A DNA stretch of 64,000 nt from Eriocheir sinensis (GCF_024679095.1 NC_066517.1:3476798-3540797); one strand, 5' to 3'; counted from the stretch's first letter, positions 46,171-57,954 are shown. Numbers and translations: made by a program. Notes: generated by a model from the sequence alone, not told the origin.

Positions 46171-47480
46171 ATATTGGCCGAAGACTGACAACACATGGAC
46201 GAAGTAACAGTGTCAATCCATAGGTCATATAAAGTCGAGGGGCGTAGAAAACCATAATCAGTTAGAGCTTTTTCCGGATCAGGATGAAATACTCCTATGC
46301 TTATGAGCCGCAGAGATGAAATAAAAGCCTTTACAGCGCAGGATGGAGGGCACTGACGCAGGAGAGGGCCAGGTGGAGAGGTGAAATTTGTATTTTTACC
46401 TGAGCCAAATGGTTACACCGACATCGGACTGAGAACCAGGTGGAGAGATGAAACTAGAAGGAAAAAAGAAGCTGTGAATGCGATCCAAGTGGGTGAGCAA
46501 ATCTGTGAGGCTACAAAGGAAATCTGTGAAATATGAAATGAAAACTTTTAGAGACAGAATTGGAAGAGAGGGATGAGGAGAGAAGTGTCAAGAGAATGGC
46601 AAACCTAAAAGTGGATAGAGAGGAGATAATGGGGCTGTGATGATCACTAGATGGCAAGAAGGCAATGGGTGCATAGGAAATATCAGGTCCAGTAAAGAAA
46701 GTAAAAAAAGGAAGAAAGAAAGAGAGAGGGAAGGAATGGAAGATAAAGAGGAAAAAAAACGAAAGAAAAAATCTGATCTCTATTTCTATTTATTTTTCTA
46801 TTCTTTTCTATCTACTATTTATTACCTGTCTATCTGTGTGTCTATCTATCCGTCTGTTTGTCATTCTGTCCATTGATCTGTTTATTTCTCTATTCTGTCT
46901 ACTATATATCCACCTATACACTTATATCGATTTTCTACCTTTCTTTATTCCTCTTTTCCAATTTCTTTCTATCGATTTATTTATCTCCCTGGCAATCTAT
47001 CTATCTATATATGTATGTGTGTATCTATCTATCTATGTAACTATTTAACCTTCTGTTCAATTGTTTGTATCTATTTATCTACCTCTAATTTTCCTGCACA
47101 CGATGACAAGCAGCTGAGGACGGAGGCGTTGAAGGGAAAGAGGTGCAGGAAAATGTTTACGCCACTTTATTAATCTCTCATGTTCGTACATTTGGTTTCA
47201 TAGTATTGTTTCTCATTCATGCAAGTGTGATGCCAGAATTTTCTCAGAAAGACGATGGCAGTCTCAGTTTTTCTAGATAATCAATGGCGGGGTCAGGAAA
47301 CCGGGCGAGGTGTGTGAAGTCGTCGGTTTGGGATGAGCTAGGCACAACCACGGCCGATGCGGGGCGGGTGGGACCACTCGGCGCCAGGCAGCGGGATGGG
47401 GGACGCGCGCTCTAGCATGTAACTCTGAATGTAACTCTGTGATTCAAATATTACCTTCAGGACAACTTACTCATAGATAG
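46171..47480. other. Intergenic stretch with CTAT-rich part, no gene seen
   Basis: 46770-47090 is rich in (CTAT) and (TTTA) words. Elsewhere unique-looking text with no product recognised. A GC-rich patch lies at 47330-47420. Confidence 0.4.
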
Positions 47481-47639
47481 AAAGGTTTTAAGAAATGTGA
47501 GAAATGTTAGAAATGCAAGTCCAGACAGCGAACTCCCGGGCCCAAGGTTTGTCACAGGCTTTTGTGAGAAATCTTGCCCGAACAGCCCTTGAACCAGAGC
47601 CTTGGACTGAAGAACCGCTGCTAGCCGGAAGGAGAAACT

Positions 47640-47870
47640 GCCAGGTTGAGAAAGGGGAACCTTGGGGATGGGGAAGCCACTGTAGGGGGAAGGGTAACCC
47701 GACGATAGGGGATTTACGCCTGGGGGGAAGGATGGGGAGGCTGACGATAGGGGAGTTACGTCGGGTGGGAAGAATGGGGAAGGGGAAAGGTGAGGATGGG
47801 GAGGCCGACGATAGGGGAGCTACGTCGGAGGGGGAAGGATGGGGAGGGGGAGGGGTGGCCTCCTCAGCTG
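47640..47870. repeat. GC-rich degenerate tandem repeat
   Basis: Four or five units on the theme 'gacgataggggagttacgtcgg' plus 'ggaaggatggggagg' (about 45-66 bp). Read on - it gives Pro/Ser-rich repeats (RRKSPIVGLP). Confidence 0.75.
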
Positions 47871-47965
47871 GAACAAGCTCAGTATCGCAAGTCACTTCGA
47901 TGTCTGTCATAAACTTCCTCAACTGGCGTGGGTTCGATATCGTAACTCATGCCATCAGCTGTATC

Positions 47966-47966
<1 letters not shown>

Positions 47967-48060
<94 letters not shown>
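47967..48060. repeat. (TA)n microsatellite
   Basis: About 47 TA units separate the repeat above from the 57-bp inverted array. Confidence 0.98.
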
Positions 48061-48063
<3 letters not shown>

Positions 48064-48099
48064 TTTGTAATCCGTGTCATCGTCAATATCGTAGCCTTC

Positions 48100-48840
48100 C
48101 TCTACAGATACGAACAGGACGAGCTGCACAAACGAAAGGAACTCGTCGCCTATAGTCAAATTTGTCACGAACAGGACGAGCTGCACAAACGAAAGGAACT
48201 CGTCGCCTGTAATCAAGTCTGTCACGCACGGGAGGAGATGAAGCCTGGAACTGAGCTCGTCCCCTTCCAAGAAGACTTTGATGCTGGCGCTGAGACGGAC
48301 TACGAAAACGACCTCGTGCATGTAGAGGAAGACTTCGACTCAGACAACAATGCGGGTTACCAAATCAAACTCGTGACAAACTTGAAGGCGGCGAGATCCT
48401 TTCGTTCCTGCAGCTCGTCCTGTTCGTGACAAACTTGATTATAGGCGACAAGCTCCTTTCGTTCTTGCAGCTCGTCCTGTTCGTGACAAACTTGATTATA
48501 GGCGACAAGCTCCTTTCGTTCCTGCAGCTCGTCCTGTTCGTGACAAACTTGATTATAGGCGACAAGTTCCTTTCGTTCTTGCAGCTCGTCCTGTTCGTGA
48601 CAAACTTGATTATAGGCGACAAGTTCCTTTCGTTCTTGCAGATCGTCCTGTTCGTGACAAACTTGATTATAGGCGACAAGTTCCTTTCGTTCTTGCAGAT
48701 CGTCCTGTTCGTGACAAACTTGATTATAGGCGACAAGTTCCTTTCGTTCCTGCAGTTCGTCCTGTTCGTGACAAACTTGATTATAGGCGACAAGTTCCTT
48801 TCGTTCTTGCAGCTCGTCCTGTTCGTAGCAAACTTGATCG
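48100..48840. repeat. 57-bp minisatellite in inverted arrangement
   Basis: On -, eight to nine tandem 57-bp units (48375-48840) spell [19 protein letters not shown] repeatedly. On +, about two units of the same family (48107-48226) spell [14 protein letters not shown]. Between them (48227-48374) the + frame continues without stop into an acidic stretch ([25 protein letters not shown]). Both orientations keep the same coding frame. No start, splice or homologue supports a gene. Confidence 0.85.
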
Positions 48841-48984
48841 AGGACGGTGGGTGCAATGTGGTGGGCAGGGCTTTTGTTATTGGGCCGGTCCAATTACAAT
48901 GCTTGACTTGCGTGGCCTTGGCCGCCATTTCCTCCCCGGGATAGGGAAAGTATATGGCGCCGGCCGCAACGAGAAATAATGGCG

Positions 48985-49260
48985 CTAAATTCAAATGTTC
49001 ATTCAGATTGCACAAAATTCTTCTTCACAAATGCTGTCGTTCGAGACTGGAACAGATTGCCACCGTCAGTGGTGCAGTGTTACTCGATTGCATCGTTTAA
49101 GAATAATCTTGACCGCTATCTCCTCCATCTCAATGTTCACTAGGTCAGTTTCAACGCCATGGTGGCCGCATAACAGCTGTCACTTAGGTTTAGGACAGAC
49201 CACCTAGTTTGGGCCTTAGGGCCTGTGTGGTCTGGTTATCTATGTAATTCTGTTCCTTTA
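48985..49260 (+). mobile_element. CR1-like LINE 3' end
   Basis: A frame reads CTKFFFTNAVVRDWNRLPPS and SIASFKNNLDRYLLHLN before a stop, the usual last 40 residues of such RTs. The 3'UTR contains 'gggccttagggcctgtgtgg'. Confidence 0.75.
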
Positions 49261-49261
49261 T

Positions 49262-50420
49262 CTCCAGTTTCCTTTCCGGCCGTTCTATCTCTGCTGTGGT
49301 ATACGGTCACTGTTCTTCCCCTAAACCTATCAACAGTGGTGTCCCACAGGGCTCTGTCTTATCACCCAGTCTCTTCCAGTTATTAGCAAACTGTCCTATC
49401 TACTCATATGCTGACGACTCCACTCTGCATTATTCAACTTCTTTCAACAGAAGACCCTCTCAACACTCTACTTTTCATTATTCAACTTCTTTTAATAGAA
49501 GACCCACCCAACAGGAACTAAATGATTCCAGGCTGGAGGCGACAGAACGCTTAGCCTCAGACCTTACTATTATTTCCGATTGGGGCAAGAAGAACTTGGT
49601 GTCCTTCAATGCCTCAAAAAGACAGTTTCTCCACCTATCCACTCGACACAATCTTCCAAACAACTATCCCCTATTCTTTGACAACACTCAGCTATCACCT
49701 TCTTCAACACTAAATATCCTCGGTCTATCCTTAACTCAAAATCTCAACTGGAAACTTCATATCTCATCTCTTGCTAAATCAGCATCCTCGAGGCTGGGCG
49801 TTCTGTACCGTCTCCGCCAGTTCTTCTCCCCCGCACAGTTGTTATCCATTTACAGGGGCCTTGTCCGCCCTCGTATGGAGTATGCATCTCACGTGTGGGG
49901 GGGCTCCACTCACACAGCTCTCTTGGACAGAGTGGAGTCTAAGGCTCTTCGTCTCATCAGCTCTCCTCCTCTTACTAATAGTCTTCTACCTCTTAAATTT
50001 CGCCGCCATGTTGCCTCTCTTTCTATCTTCTATAGATATTTTCATGCTGACTGCTCTTCCGAACTTGCTAACTGCATGCCTCCCCCCCTCCCGCGGCCTC
50101 GCCACACACGACTTTCTACTCAAGTTCATCCCTTTACTGTCCAAATCCCTTACGCAAGAATTAACCAGCATCTTCACTCTTTCATCCCTCACGCTGGTAA
50201 ACTCTGGAACAATCTTCCTTCATCTGTATTTCCTCCTGCTTTCGACTTGAACTCTTTCAAGAGGAGGGTATCACGGGACTTCTCCTCCCGAAATTGACCT
50301 ATCTTTCGGCCACTCCTCTAACTCTTTTTAGGAGCAGTGAGTATCGGGCTTATTTTTTTTTAACATTTGTTACCTTTTTTTTATGCCCTTGAACTGACTT
50401 CTCTGCTGTAAAAAAAAGAA
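49262..50420 (+). mobile_element. Jockey/I-group LINE, RT C-terminal half and 3' end
   Basis: The open frame 49296-50297 (333 codons) has [24 protein letters not shown] (catalytic YADD), SDWGKKNLVSFNASK, IYRGLVRPRMEYASHVWGG and a C-terminal FKRRVSRDF. A segment of about 54 bp around 49430-49500 is tandemly duplicated within the RT. The 3'UTR ends 'gaactgacttctctgctgt' plus poly-A. The exact clade is uncertain. Confidence 0.88.
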
Positions 50421-50806
50421 AAAAAAGAACAGGAATTACGAGACTCCAGACTGGAGGCAGCAGAACGCTTAGCCTCAAAAACCCAATTTCTCCACCTATC
50501 AACTCGACACAATCTTCCAAACACCTATCCCCTATTCTTCGACAACAATCAGCTGTCACCTTCTTCAACACTAAAATAATATCCTCGGTCTATCCTTAAC
50601 TCAAAACTTCAACTGAAAACTTCACATCTCCTCTCTCACTAAATCAGCTTCCTCGAGGTTGGGCGTTCTGTATCGTCTCCGCCAATTCTTCTCCCTCGCA
50701 CAGTTGCTCTCCATATATAGGGGCCTTGTCCGCCCTCGTATGGAGTATGTATCTCACGTGTGGGGGGCTGCACTCACACAGCTCTTCTGGACAGAGTGGA
50801 GTCTAA

Positions 50807-52181
50807 AGCCCCGTTCACACTGTGCCGACTCTGGGCCAAGACAACCCAGCGACTTCTGCATTTGACAAGTCGGCTCCCACGCTCCAAGAATTTTTTGGCG
50901 TCTTGGTGTCGGCTACCATGATTGCCGACTGTCTGGGACATTCGACCAACTAGTTGGCAGAATGTCTGCGGCATGCTGCCAACTAGTCTCAAGACGAGTC
51001 TCAACGGTCAATTTTTGAAATGGCGCCATGTCTATGACAACCACGAATCTGCCGACCGATTGACCAACAGTCTTGACAGTTTTCCAGATTGTCTGTCAAC
51101 TGGTTGGCCGACTAGCTGGCCGACAGTTGCCAAGGAGTTGGCCGACGGTCTTCCTGACCGTCTTCGCGACTGTCTTGGCGGCAGCCTTGCCGTTCCTTAA
51201 TATACGAAATCGCTCTGTATTCGAGAATGAAATGTATCGTTCCGTTTTGAACCAATACGGAACGGCATTTGCTCCGTACGGTATTTTGTTATCTGATGGT
51301 CAAGCAGATAAAATTCAGTATCTTAAAATTGTAGTGAGCGCATTTTTTTGGTTAATCACAAAACCAGCCAGTAAAATTTGTCAAAGGTTCGTCCTAAAAT
51401 ACGTGTAAAATACGCGACGTAACGTCCCTCCTCCTTCCCTCTTGCCTCCACTAGCAGCGTGCTGCGGCTGTCACTCATTGCATGCTCGAGAAAGTTTAGG
51501 GTTGCCACCCGTTCCTTCAAATATGGATCCGTTCCGTATTGGAGAGTGAGATGTTGCATTCCACATTTTTCTCACCTGAGGGTGGCAACCCTAGTTGTGT
51601 CATTCGTCACAAGAGAGATCGAGGCAAAAGGAGTGCGTGCGTGCGTGCGTACTGTGCGGCTCCCAAGTTTGTGCCAGCGAAACGTAACCATGCCCAGTTG
51701 TTATTGTGCTTGTGATTGCAAAATAAAAATATAAATTTCTTGATGGCGGCAGTGTTAGCCAATATTTATGAGCCGATAGTCGTCACGACAGTCCCTCATC
51801 ATTCTTAAGTAGTCGGCACAGACGTCTGTGCCGACAGGAAACGGTAAAAAATTGAAAAATGGTCCCGACAGTCGTTACGACTGTCTCAAGACAAGCCAAG
51901 ACTATTGACGATAGTCGTCACGACTGCCCCAGACCTCCCTCAGACCTCAACCGGAAGTGACGGTTGGTCCAGACTCTTGCCGACTCTCGTCGTGAAAGTT
52001 TAGCATGGAATACTTTTTTGCGCTACCCCTTACGACTCCAGACTCCCGTCACGACGTCGGCGCAGCAGTCTCAAGACCTCTTTCAAGACATGCCCGACCC
52101 TTTCACATCAACACCCAAGACCTCGTGTACCCTAGGGTCGTGGGTTGTCCTGGCCCAGAGTCGGCACAGTGTGAACGGGGC
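50807..52181. mobile_element. 1.4-kb TIR element inserted in the LINE
   Basis: Terminal inverted repeats GCCCCGTTCACACTGTGCCG and identical complement extend about 40 bp. TAA at 50804-50806 and 52182-52184 is the likely target duplication, as in PIF/Harbinger elements. Subterminal parts are packed with 'gtcgtcacgactgtc'-like words. No transposase; non-autonomous. Confidence 0.85.
51497..51593. mobile_element. 97-bp MITE nested in the TIR element
   Basis: Begins TAGGGTTGCCACC and ends with its exact complement GGTGGCAACCCTA. The interior has 'gttccttcaaatatggatcc'. Confidence 0.7.
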
Positions 52182-52477
52182 TAAGGTTCTTCGTCTCATC
52201 AGCTCTCCTATTACTGACAGCCTTCTACCTCTTAAATTCCGCCGCCATGTTACATCTCTTTCAATCTTCTATCGATATTTTCATGCTGACTGCTCTTCTG
52301 AACTTGCTAACTGCATGCCTCCCCTCCCCTCCCGCGGCCCCGTTGCACACGACTTTCTACTCATGCTGATCCCTATACTGTATGCTTATGTATACTTATG
52401 CAAGAGTTAACCAGCATCTCCATTCTTTCATCCCCTTCACTGGTAAACTCTGGAACAGGTTTCCTTCGTCTGTATTT

Positions 52478-52530
52478 TTGGCGCCATATGACCACGCAGT
52501 CGCGGCGCCAAGAGAGAACGCCAAAATCAA
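52478..52530. mobile_element. 53-bp insertion with 12-bp target duplication
   Basis: TCGTCTGTATTT occurs at 52466-52477 and 52531-52542, and only once in the uninterrupted LINE copy. The insert starts with a short palindromic word pair (TTGGCGCC ... GGCGCCAA). Confidence 0.75.
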
Positions 52531-52734
52531 TCGTCTGTATTTCCTCCTGCCTATGACTTGACCTCTTTCATGAAGAGTGTATCAAGACACCTCTCCATCC
52601 GAGATTGACCTCTTTTTGGCCCCTCTGTACTTATCCCTATATGAGATATTTTTTTACATCTTTTTGTTGCCCTTGAGTTGCTCTCTGTTGTAGAAATGAA
52701 GTCATGATATGGAGCTTACGGGTGATGTTCATTA

Positions 52735-52893
52735 TGTAATTGTAATTGTAATTGAATTTATTTTGAAGTAATTGTAATTGTAATGTAATTACTATTTCCA
52801 AATGTAATTATAATTATAATTGTAATTCAAAGTTTATGAAAGTAGTTGTAATTGTAACTATTTTTTTCAAGTGTAATTACTCCAACCCTGGTG
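52735..52893. mobile_element. hAT-type terminal fragment (GTAATTGTAATT-rich)
   Basis: A run of 'gtaattgtaatt' words ends with GTAATTACTCCAACCCTG, the complement of a common hAT MITE terminus (CAGGGTTGGAGTAATTAC). The opposite end was not found. Confidence 0.6.
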
Positions 52894-53195
52894 CCGTGAT
52901 CCTTCCCTTCCCTCCACACTATTGGGACACCAAATGGCATACTCTTCCTTTTCTTATTCCTCCAATCCCGTAAGTTTTCCACACATGTTTTACAGCAAAT
53001 ATGGGGAGCGAATGGCTCATCCTGGTCTCCTAGTTTGATTCCAAAGTAAGCATGATTTGCCTTCTTCACAAAATCTGTGATTTTTGCATGACGGTCTGGA
53101 AGAACGACATGTCCGCAGATGTAACAAAACCTATTAGGATGGTTCCTGCACTTATACGATCCATTGTAATGAAAATCTAGACCAGAAAAGTTCAA
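52870..53195 (-). pseudogene. Cys-rich 'CYICG' protein fragment, N-terminal part
   Basis: The frame reads CRNHPNRFCYICGHVVLPDR, ANHAYFGIKLGDQDEPFAPH, ICCKTCVENLRDW and FGVPIVWREGKDH. This matches an uncharacterised arthropod family with a Cys-rich N-terminal module, often present in many genomic copies. The frame then runs into a hAT end. I regard it as a relic or partial copy. Confidence 0.6.
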
Positions 53196-53329
53196 AGAAG
53201 TCGGTTATTTAAGGTTACCCATGACCAGCTTTGGCAAAAACAGAGCTCATAAATGCTTGGATGATAGCGCTATATTGGGAAAATATGTTGTAATAAAAAT
53301 TGAGCATATCTTAGAAACCAGACCTGACC

Positions 53330-53485
53330 AAAGAAAATGAATAAATTTTTTTACCAGAAAGTTAACATCCCATCGGCCTTGATAGCGTTACTCCATCACA
53401 CGGATATCTTGGTGAAAGTGCTCACCCTGTTCTTCAATGAAGTCTCCACAGTTCTCTGGAAAATAGTCCAGATGGGTTATTTAAG
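53330..53485 (-). pseudogene. Fragment of the same family, C-terminal part
   Basis: On -, ENCGDFIEEQGEHFHQDI, RVME, stop, RYQGRWDVN is the usual C-terminal region of the same family. It lies upstream of the N-terminal part on this strand, so the order is reversed. A stop replaces the codon after RVME. Confidence 0.55.
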
Positions 53486-53529
53486 ATTACCCATGACCAG
53501 CTGTGGGAATAACAGCTCATAAACATTCA

Positions 53530-55230
53530 AATCATCGTAAATCAATTGGAAAACCTTTGACCTTTAAAAAAAAGCTTTGAAACGCAGGCCAGTGGGGCGC
53601 TTTACAAATTTTCGTTCAGCTTTCGCACCACATAAGGAAATAAAATGGCAACGCTTGCCCGACCGCACCCGAACTCGAAGGAAGGCCAAGCAGGTCAGGT
53701 CATCTCAGTCAGGTGAATAAGCTCGATAAGCACTAAATGTCTACTAGTTAATTTGTCTATTTTCTAGAGTGCAGTGCCATTTATTTTTAAGTCAGTACTT
53801 TCATTGCTCCGCGAACAATACAAGAAGTCGGCACATTAACTCCTCTACCAGTTTCATATTTTGCTGAATGATAATTTAAGGGACTTTATCAACGCCTTCC
53901 TGGTTAACCTCTTCTCTACCGCCGGTCCGAAATGTGTACCCCCGGCCACATCAAAAAAAGTTTCTCCTTCGCACCGCCGCGGGCAATGAGTACCAGTGGC
54001 AACATCATTTATATCGGTTTTATGGAGGAGACAAAGGTTTGCAATACGGAGCCTTGGGTGTTTCGCGGTATACGAGTTGGCACCTGCACCCACCCTGAAT
54101 CTAATGACTCATGTCTAGTGAAGGAAAACTGTATAATGTCATTTGAATCGTGCCAATTGCGATAAAAAATACAGCAAATAATGCCAACAATGACGTCATT
54201 GTTGGCAGAGGTGGAGTCTGGTTACGTCTGGTCTGCCCAATCATCTGTCACGGCGGGCGGAGTCTCAGCGTCCGCGTCACGTATCCCGCCACTGAAGCCA
54301 TCACGGTGAGGGCAGCGGCTGTGGAATCACCTGCTTATTTTACACCTATGATTGCCTGAATGATCGACTTTCGGTACTAAAGCATATTGTCGATAATTAG
54401 GTAGGTGTGTAAAAGATACCCTGGTAAAACGTCATCTCCATCCGACGCTTTGTTCAAAAGTTATTAACGAAAAACAGTGTAACGCTGGCTCTGATTTTCA
54501 TAGTAGACTCGTATTATCAAGCGTTTGGGACTTTTTGCGAACGTTTTTTTAAGGTCAGAGGAGCTACGTCGGGTTGCCATGAGTGTTATCCCCGTTCACA
54601 GCGCGGGCGCGTTGCTAGTCTGCCGCCAGGGTCATGAAACCAGCCATGGAAACCCCGACAACTTTTGCGACAGGATTTCGAAATATAGATGGACTAAGCC
54701 TTCGAAGAGTTTGATCATCTGGGTCCTAGTCCTTAACGCATTACCCAAGAGAGCGTGTTATAAGACCAAGTAACAGTGCTCAATGCGTGATGCAAGAACG
54801 CTCTTATACTTATAGTCCTGCAATTTTGTATGTACTCCTTTACTTCATAATTATCCTTTACACTTCTATAATCATGCATGTTTTTTTTTAATGAATTTCT
54901 GATAGGTGAGGAGATGCTCAAGTAATACAACTAGAGCGAGAATAAATAGAAGGATAGTTGAAAAATGTATGTACCTCGTTACGTTACGATAGATAGCTGT
55001 TCACTCCTCCTTTCGGGCTGATCGATAAATGGGTGTTGGGGAAACCCGGGGAAGGTAAACTGTGGTGACCCGGATGTCAGACTGGCCCTGTGTCCCGGCG
55101 TGATGGGTTATGTGACGATGATGAGCACTGAGGCCACGCGCAGCTCTAGCGAATTCCCTCAACATTACTTTTTCTTCTCTGCAGCGTTACCAACAAGTCA
55201 AACAGTGCCTTTAGAATGCTTGTAGAGGAG
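53530..55230. other. Intergenic stretch, no gene seen
   Basis: Mostly unique-looking. 55005-55165 is a dispersed repeat shared in part with 42030-42190 ('ctcctttcgggctgatcgataa', 'actggccctgtgt') and, at its end, with 62085-62150 ('gagcac.gaggccacgcg'). Confidence 0.45.
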
Positions 55231-55238
55231 GGGAGAGA

Positions 55239-55247
55239 CAAGGAGAC

Positions 55248-55303
<56 letters not shown>

Positions 55304-55340
55304 GGAGGAGGAGGAGGAGGAGGAGGAGGAGGAGAGGGTA
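55239..55340. repeat. (GAT)n followed by (GGA)n
   Basis: About 21 GAT units pass directly into about 11 GGA units. Confidence 0.97.
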
Positions 55341-55550
55341 AGGAGAAGGAGAGGGGGAGGAGAAGGAGGAAGCAGAAGAAAATATGTTACTTGATCCCGA
55401 AAAAGAAGATTCCTATTCTCTGAATCGCAAACAAAACAAAACAAAACAAAAAAAACAGGTAACGCTTTCTAAAATAAAGCTAAAGGCAAAATTGGGAGCT
55501 TACGCTATAGCTGCGCGTAGCCTTTGTGCACACCTTTGGCCCTACTTCAG

Positions 55551-55654
<104 letters not shown>

Positions 55655-55682
55655 CGAAATTAGAAAGGTTTAGTAATGCCTG

Positions 55683-55904
55683 GAGTCGTATTCTTAAACA
55701 TTTCACCGCCCAGGCACACATATTTGACAAGGCTTTCGTAGGAGCTGTGTGGATTTCCAGGGGTAGTTTCATAACCCTGGTGGTAGTGTGACCCTTCTTC
55801 TGTACCATGAACCTAAAGAAACACTCATTAGAACTCGACTGATCTCCTTGTTGGCCTTTAGAATAAGTTGATGTGAGGGGCGGAAGCGTCTGAGAATACT
55901 GACC
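55683..55904 (-). mobile_element. MITE family A copy, reverse
   Basis: Full-length reverse copy, GAGTCGTATTCTTAAAC to GAGAATACTGACC. Confidence 0.8.
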
Positions 55905-56081
55905 CAAGCTGGTTGAAATGCGTACTGCGGTTTGAGAGCACCTGTGCCGTGTCGTGTTGAGTCGTGTTCCGCGTGCTGGGGATGCCGGATCGGGCCAGTC
56001 AGTATCACCTCAGCGCTGGCCTGGGGAGGGTGCGCGTGTTGCGGCTCCGTTGCTGCTGCTGGGGGACTTAACACAAACTTA

Positions 56082-56306
56082 CGTCGATATTGTGAGACGC
56101 TTCCGCCGCTCACATAACTACTTCCAAAGACCGAAAAGGAGATCAGTCGGGTTCTAATGGGTGCTTTTTTAGGTTCATGGTACAGAAGGGTCAAAATACC
56201 ACCAGGGTCATAAAACTATCCCTGGTAATGCCCAAAACTCCTACGAAAGCCTTGTCAAATGTGTGTACTTGGGGTCGAGATGTTTATTGATAATACCATT
56301 AGACCC
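56082..56306 (+). mobile_element. MITE family A copy, forward
   Basis: Full-length forward copy, CGTCGATATTGTGAGACGC to AATACCATTAGACCC, facing the reverse copy 177 bp away. Confidence 0.8.
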
Positions 56307-56324
56307 TTATTGGCGTATCGGGAC

Positions 56325-57212
56325 CAAAGTTCGCCTGTTTAATTGAAGAGCCTCTCGTGGAAGTTTCTGGGATATTCATGGACTGTTTTGTGATCCTGGT
56401 GATAGTTTTACCCGACTTCTACATCTGGAATGGGAAAAGTCACCCGGTTATCTTCTTCGTGGCCTAGGGAAGTTGTCGTAATGGGAGCCCGATAGGTTTG
56501 AATATGGATTCTTTTGTGATCCTAGTGATAGATTTACCCGACACTCTGCATCTTCAACGGGAAAAGTCACCTACACAAACCCGGTTAATCTCCTTGTGGC
56601 CTTGGGGTATATTCGTAATGGGAACCCAATGCCTCTGTTCGCCTGTTTGAAGAGCCCTCGTAAAAGTTGCTGGGTTATTCATGGACTGTTTTGTGATCCT
56701 GGTGATAGTTTTACACGACTTCTACATCTTGGACGGGAAAAGTCACCCATGAGAACCCGGTTAATCTTCTTCGTGGCCTTGGGAAAGAGTCGTAATGGTA
56801 GCCCGAAACGTTTGATAATATAGACTCTTTTGTGATCCTAATGATAGTTTTACCTGACTTCTACATCTTGAACGAGAAAAATCACCCATGAAAACCCGGT
56901 TAATCTCCTTCGTGGCCTTGGGAAAGAGTCGTAATGGTAGCCCGAAACGTTTGATAATATAGACTCTTTTGTGATCCTAATGATAGTTTTACCTGACTTC
57001 TACATCTTGAACGAGAAAAAAACACCTATACAAACCCGGTTAATCTTCCTTGTGGCCTTTGGAAATAGTAATGGTAGCCCGATAGGTTTAAATATGGACT
57101 CTTTTTGTGATCCTGGTGATAGTTTTACCCGACACTCTGCATCTTTAACGAGAAAAATCACCTACACAAACCCGGTTAATCTTCTTTGTGGCCTTGGGAA
57201 ATAGTCATAATG
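56325..57212. repeat. Repeat family B, tandem units of about 140 bp
   Basis: 'gatcct.gtgatag.tttacc' occurs near 56397, 56517, 56694, 56836, 56975 and 57111, alternating with 'acccggttaatct.cttcgtggcc' and 'agtcgtaatgg.agcccga'. Two consecutive units (56836 and 56975) are nearly identical. Confidence 0.85.
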
Positions 57213-57790
57213 GGAAGAGGAGGAGGAGGAGGAGGAGGAAGAGGAATATGACGATGAAGAGGAGAGAGGGAGGATATGTAGTATGAAGAGGGTATGTAAA
57301 GTTTGAGGAGGAGGAGGAGGAGGAGGAGGAGGAGGAGGAGGAAGATGATGAAGATAAGAGGGGAAGGAGGAGGAGGAGGAGGAGGAATATGAGAGAGAGG
57401 AGAGGGAAAGGAGAAGGAGGAGGAGGAGGAAGATGATGAAGATAAGAGGGGAAGGAGGAGGAGGAGGAGGAGGAATATGAGAGAGAGGAGAGGGAAAGGA
57501 GGAGGAGGAGGAGGAGGAGGAAGATGAAGATAAGAGGGGAAGGAGGAGGAGGAGGAGGCAGAGGAGATAGAGGAGAGGGAAGAGGAGGCGGAGGAGGAGG
57601 AAGATGATGAAGATAAGAGGGGAAGGAGGAGGAGGAGGAGGAGGAATATGAGAGAGAGGAGAGGGAGAGGAGGAGAAGGAGGAGGAGGAGGAAGATGAAG
57701 ATAAGAGGGGAAGGAGGAGGAGGAGGAGGAGGAATATGAGAGAGAGGAGAGGCAAAGGAGGAGGAGGAGGAGGAGGCAGTAGAGGAAGTG
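57213..57790. repeat. Polypurine tract, (GGA)n-rich
   Basis: About 580 bases almost without pyrimidines except T in GAT and AAT words. Internal units of 100-120 bp repeat ('gatgaagataagaggggaagg', 'aatatgagagagaggagaggg'). All long frames here are artefacts. Confidence 0.95.
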
Positions 57791-57954
57791 TAAGGAAGCT
57801 GAGTGCGTGGTTGCGTGAGGAAAAGAGAGGAAGGGAAGAAGAGAGTCAAGAAGAAAGTGTCCTGGCTTAAAAACAAACAAAAAAAAAACAGCGAATGAAA
57901 AACAAAAGAAAGGAAAATAAGCTTCGTTACGTTTCCTCTTCTCTTTTATTTTTG

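Larger units (their letters stand above)
50440..52700 (+). mobile_element. Second copy of the same LINE, split by a DNA element
   Basis: 50440-50806 and 52185-52700 align with consecutive parts of the copy at 49262-50420 (junction word tctaagg-ttcttcg). It is more diverged, with frameshifts, and carries a separate 53-bp insertion. Confidence 0.85.

Noticed and set aside
47488..47922. Pro-rich frame on - upstream of the (TA)n
   Set aside because: Comes from a degenerate GC-rich tandem repeat. Its end (DTELVPAEE) resembles words in the 57-bp locus ([10 protein letters not shown]), which I note, but it is too short to claim a gene.
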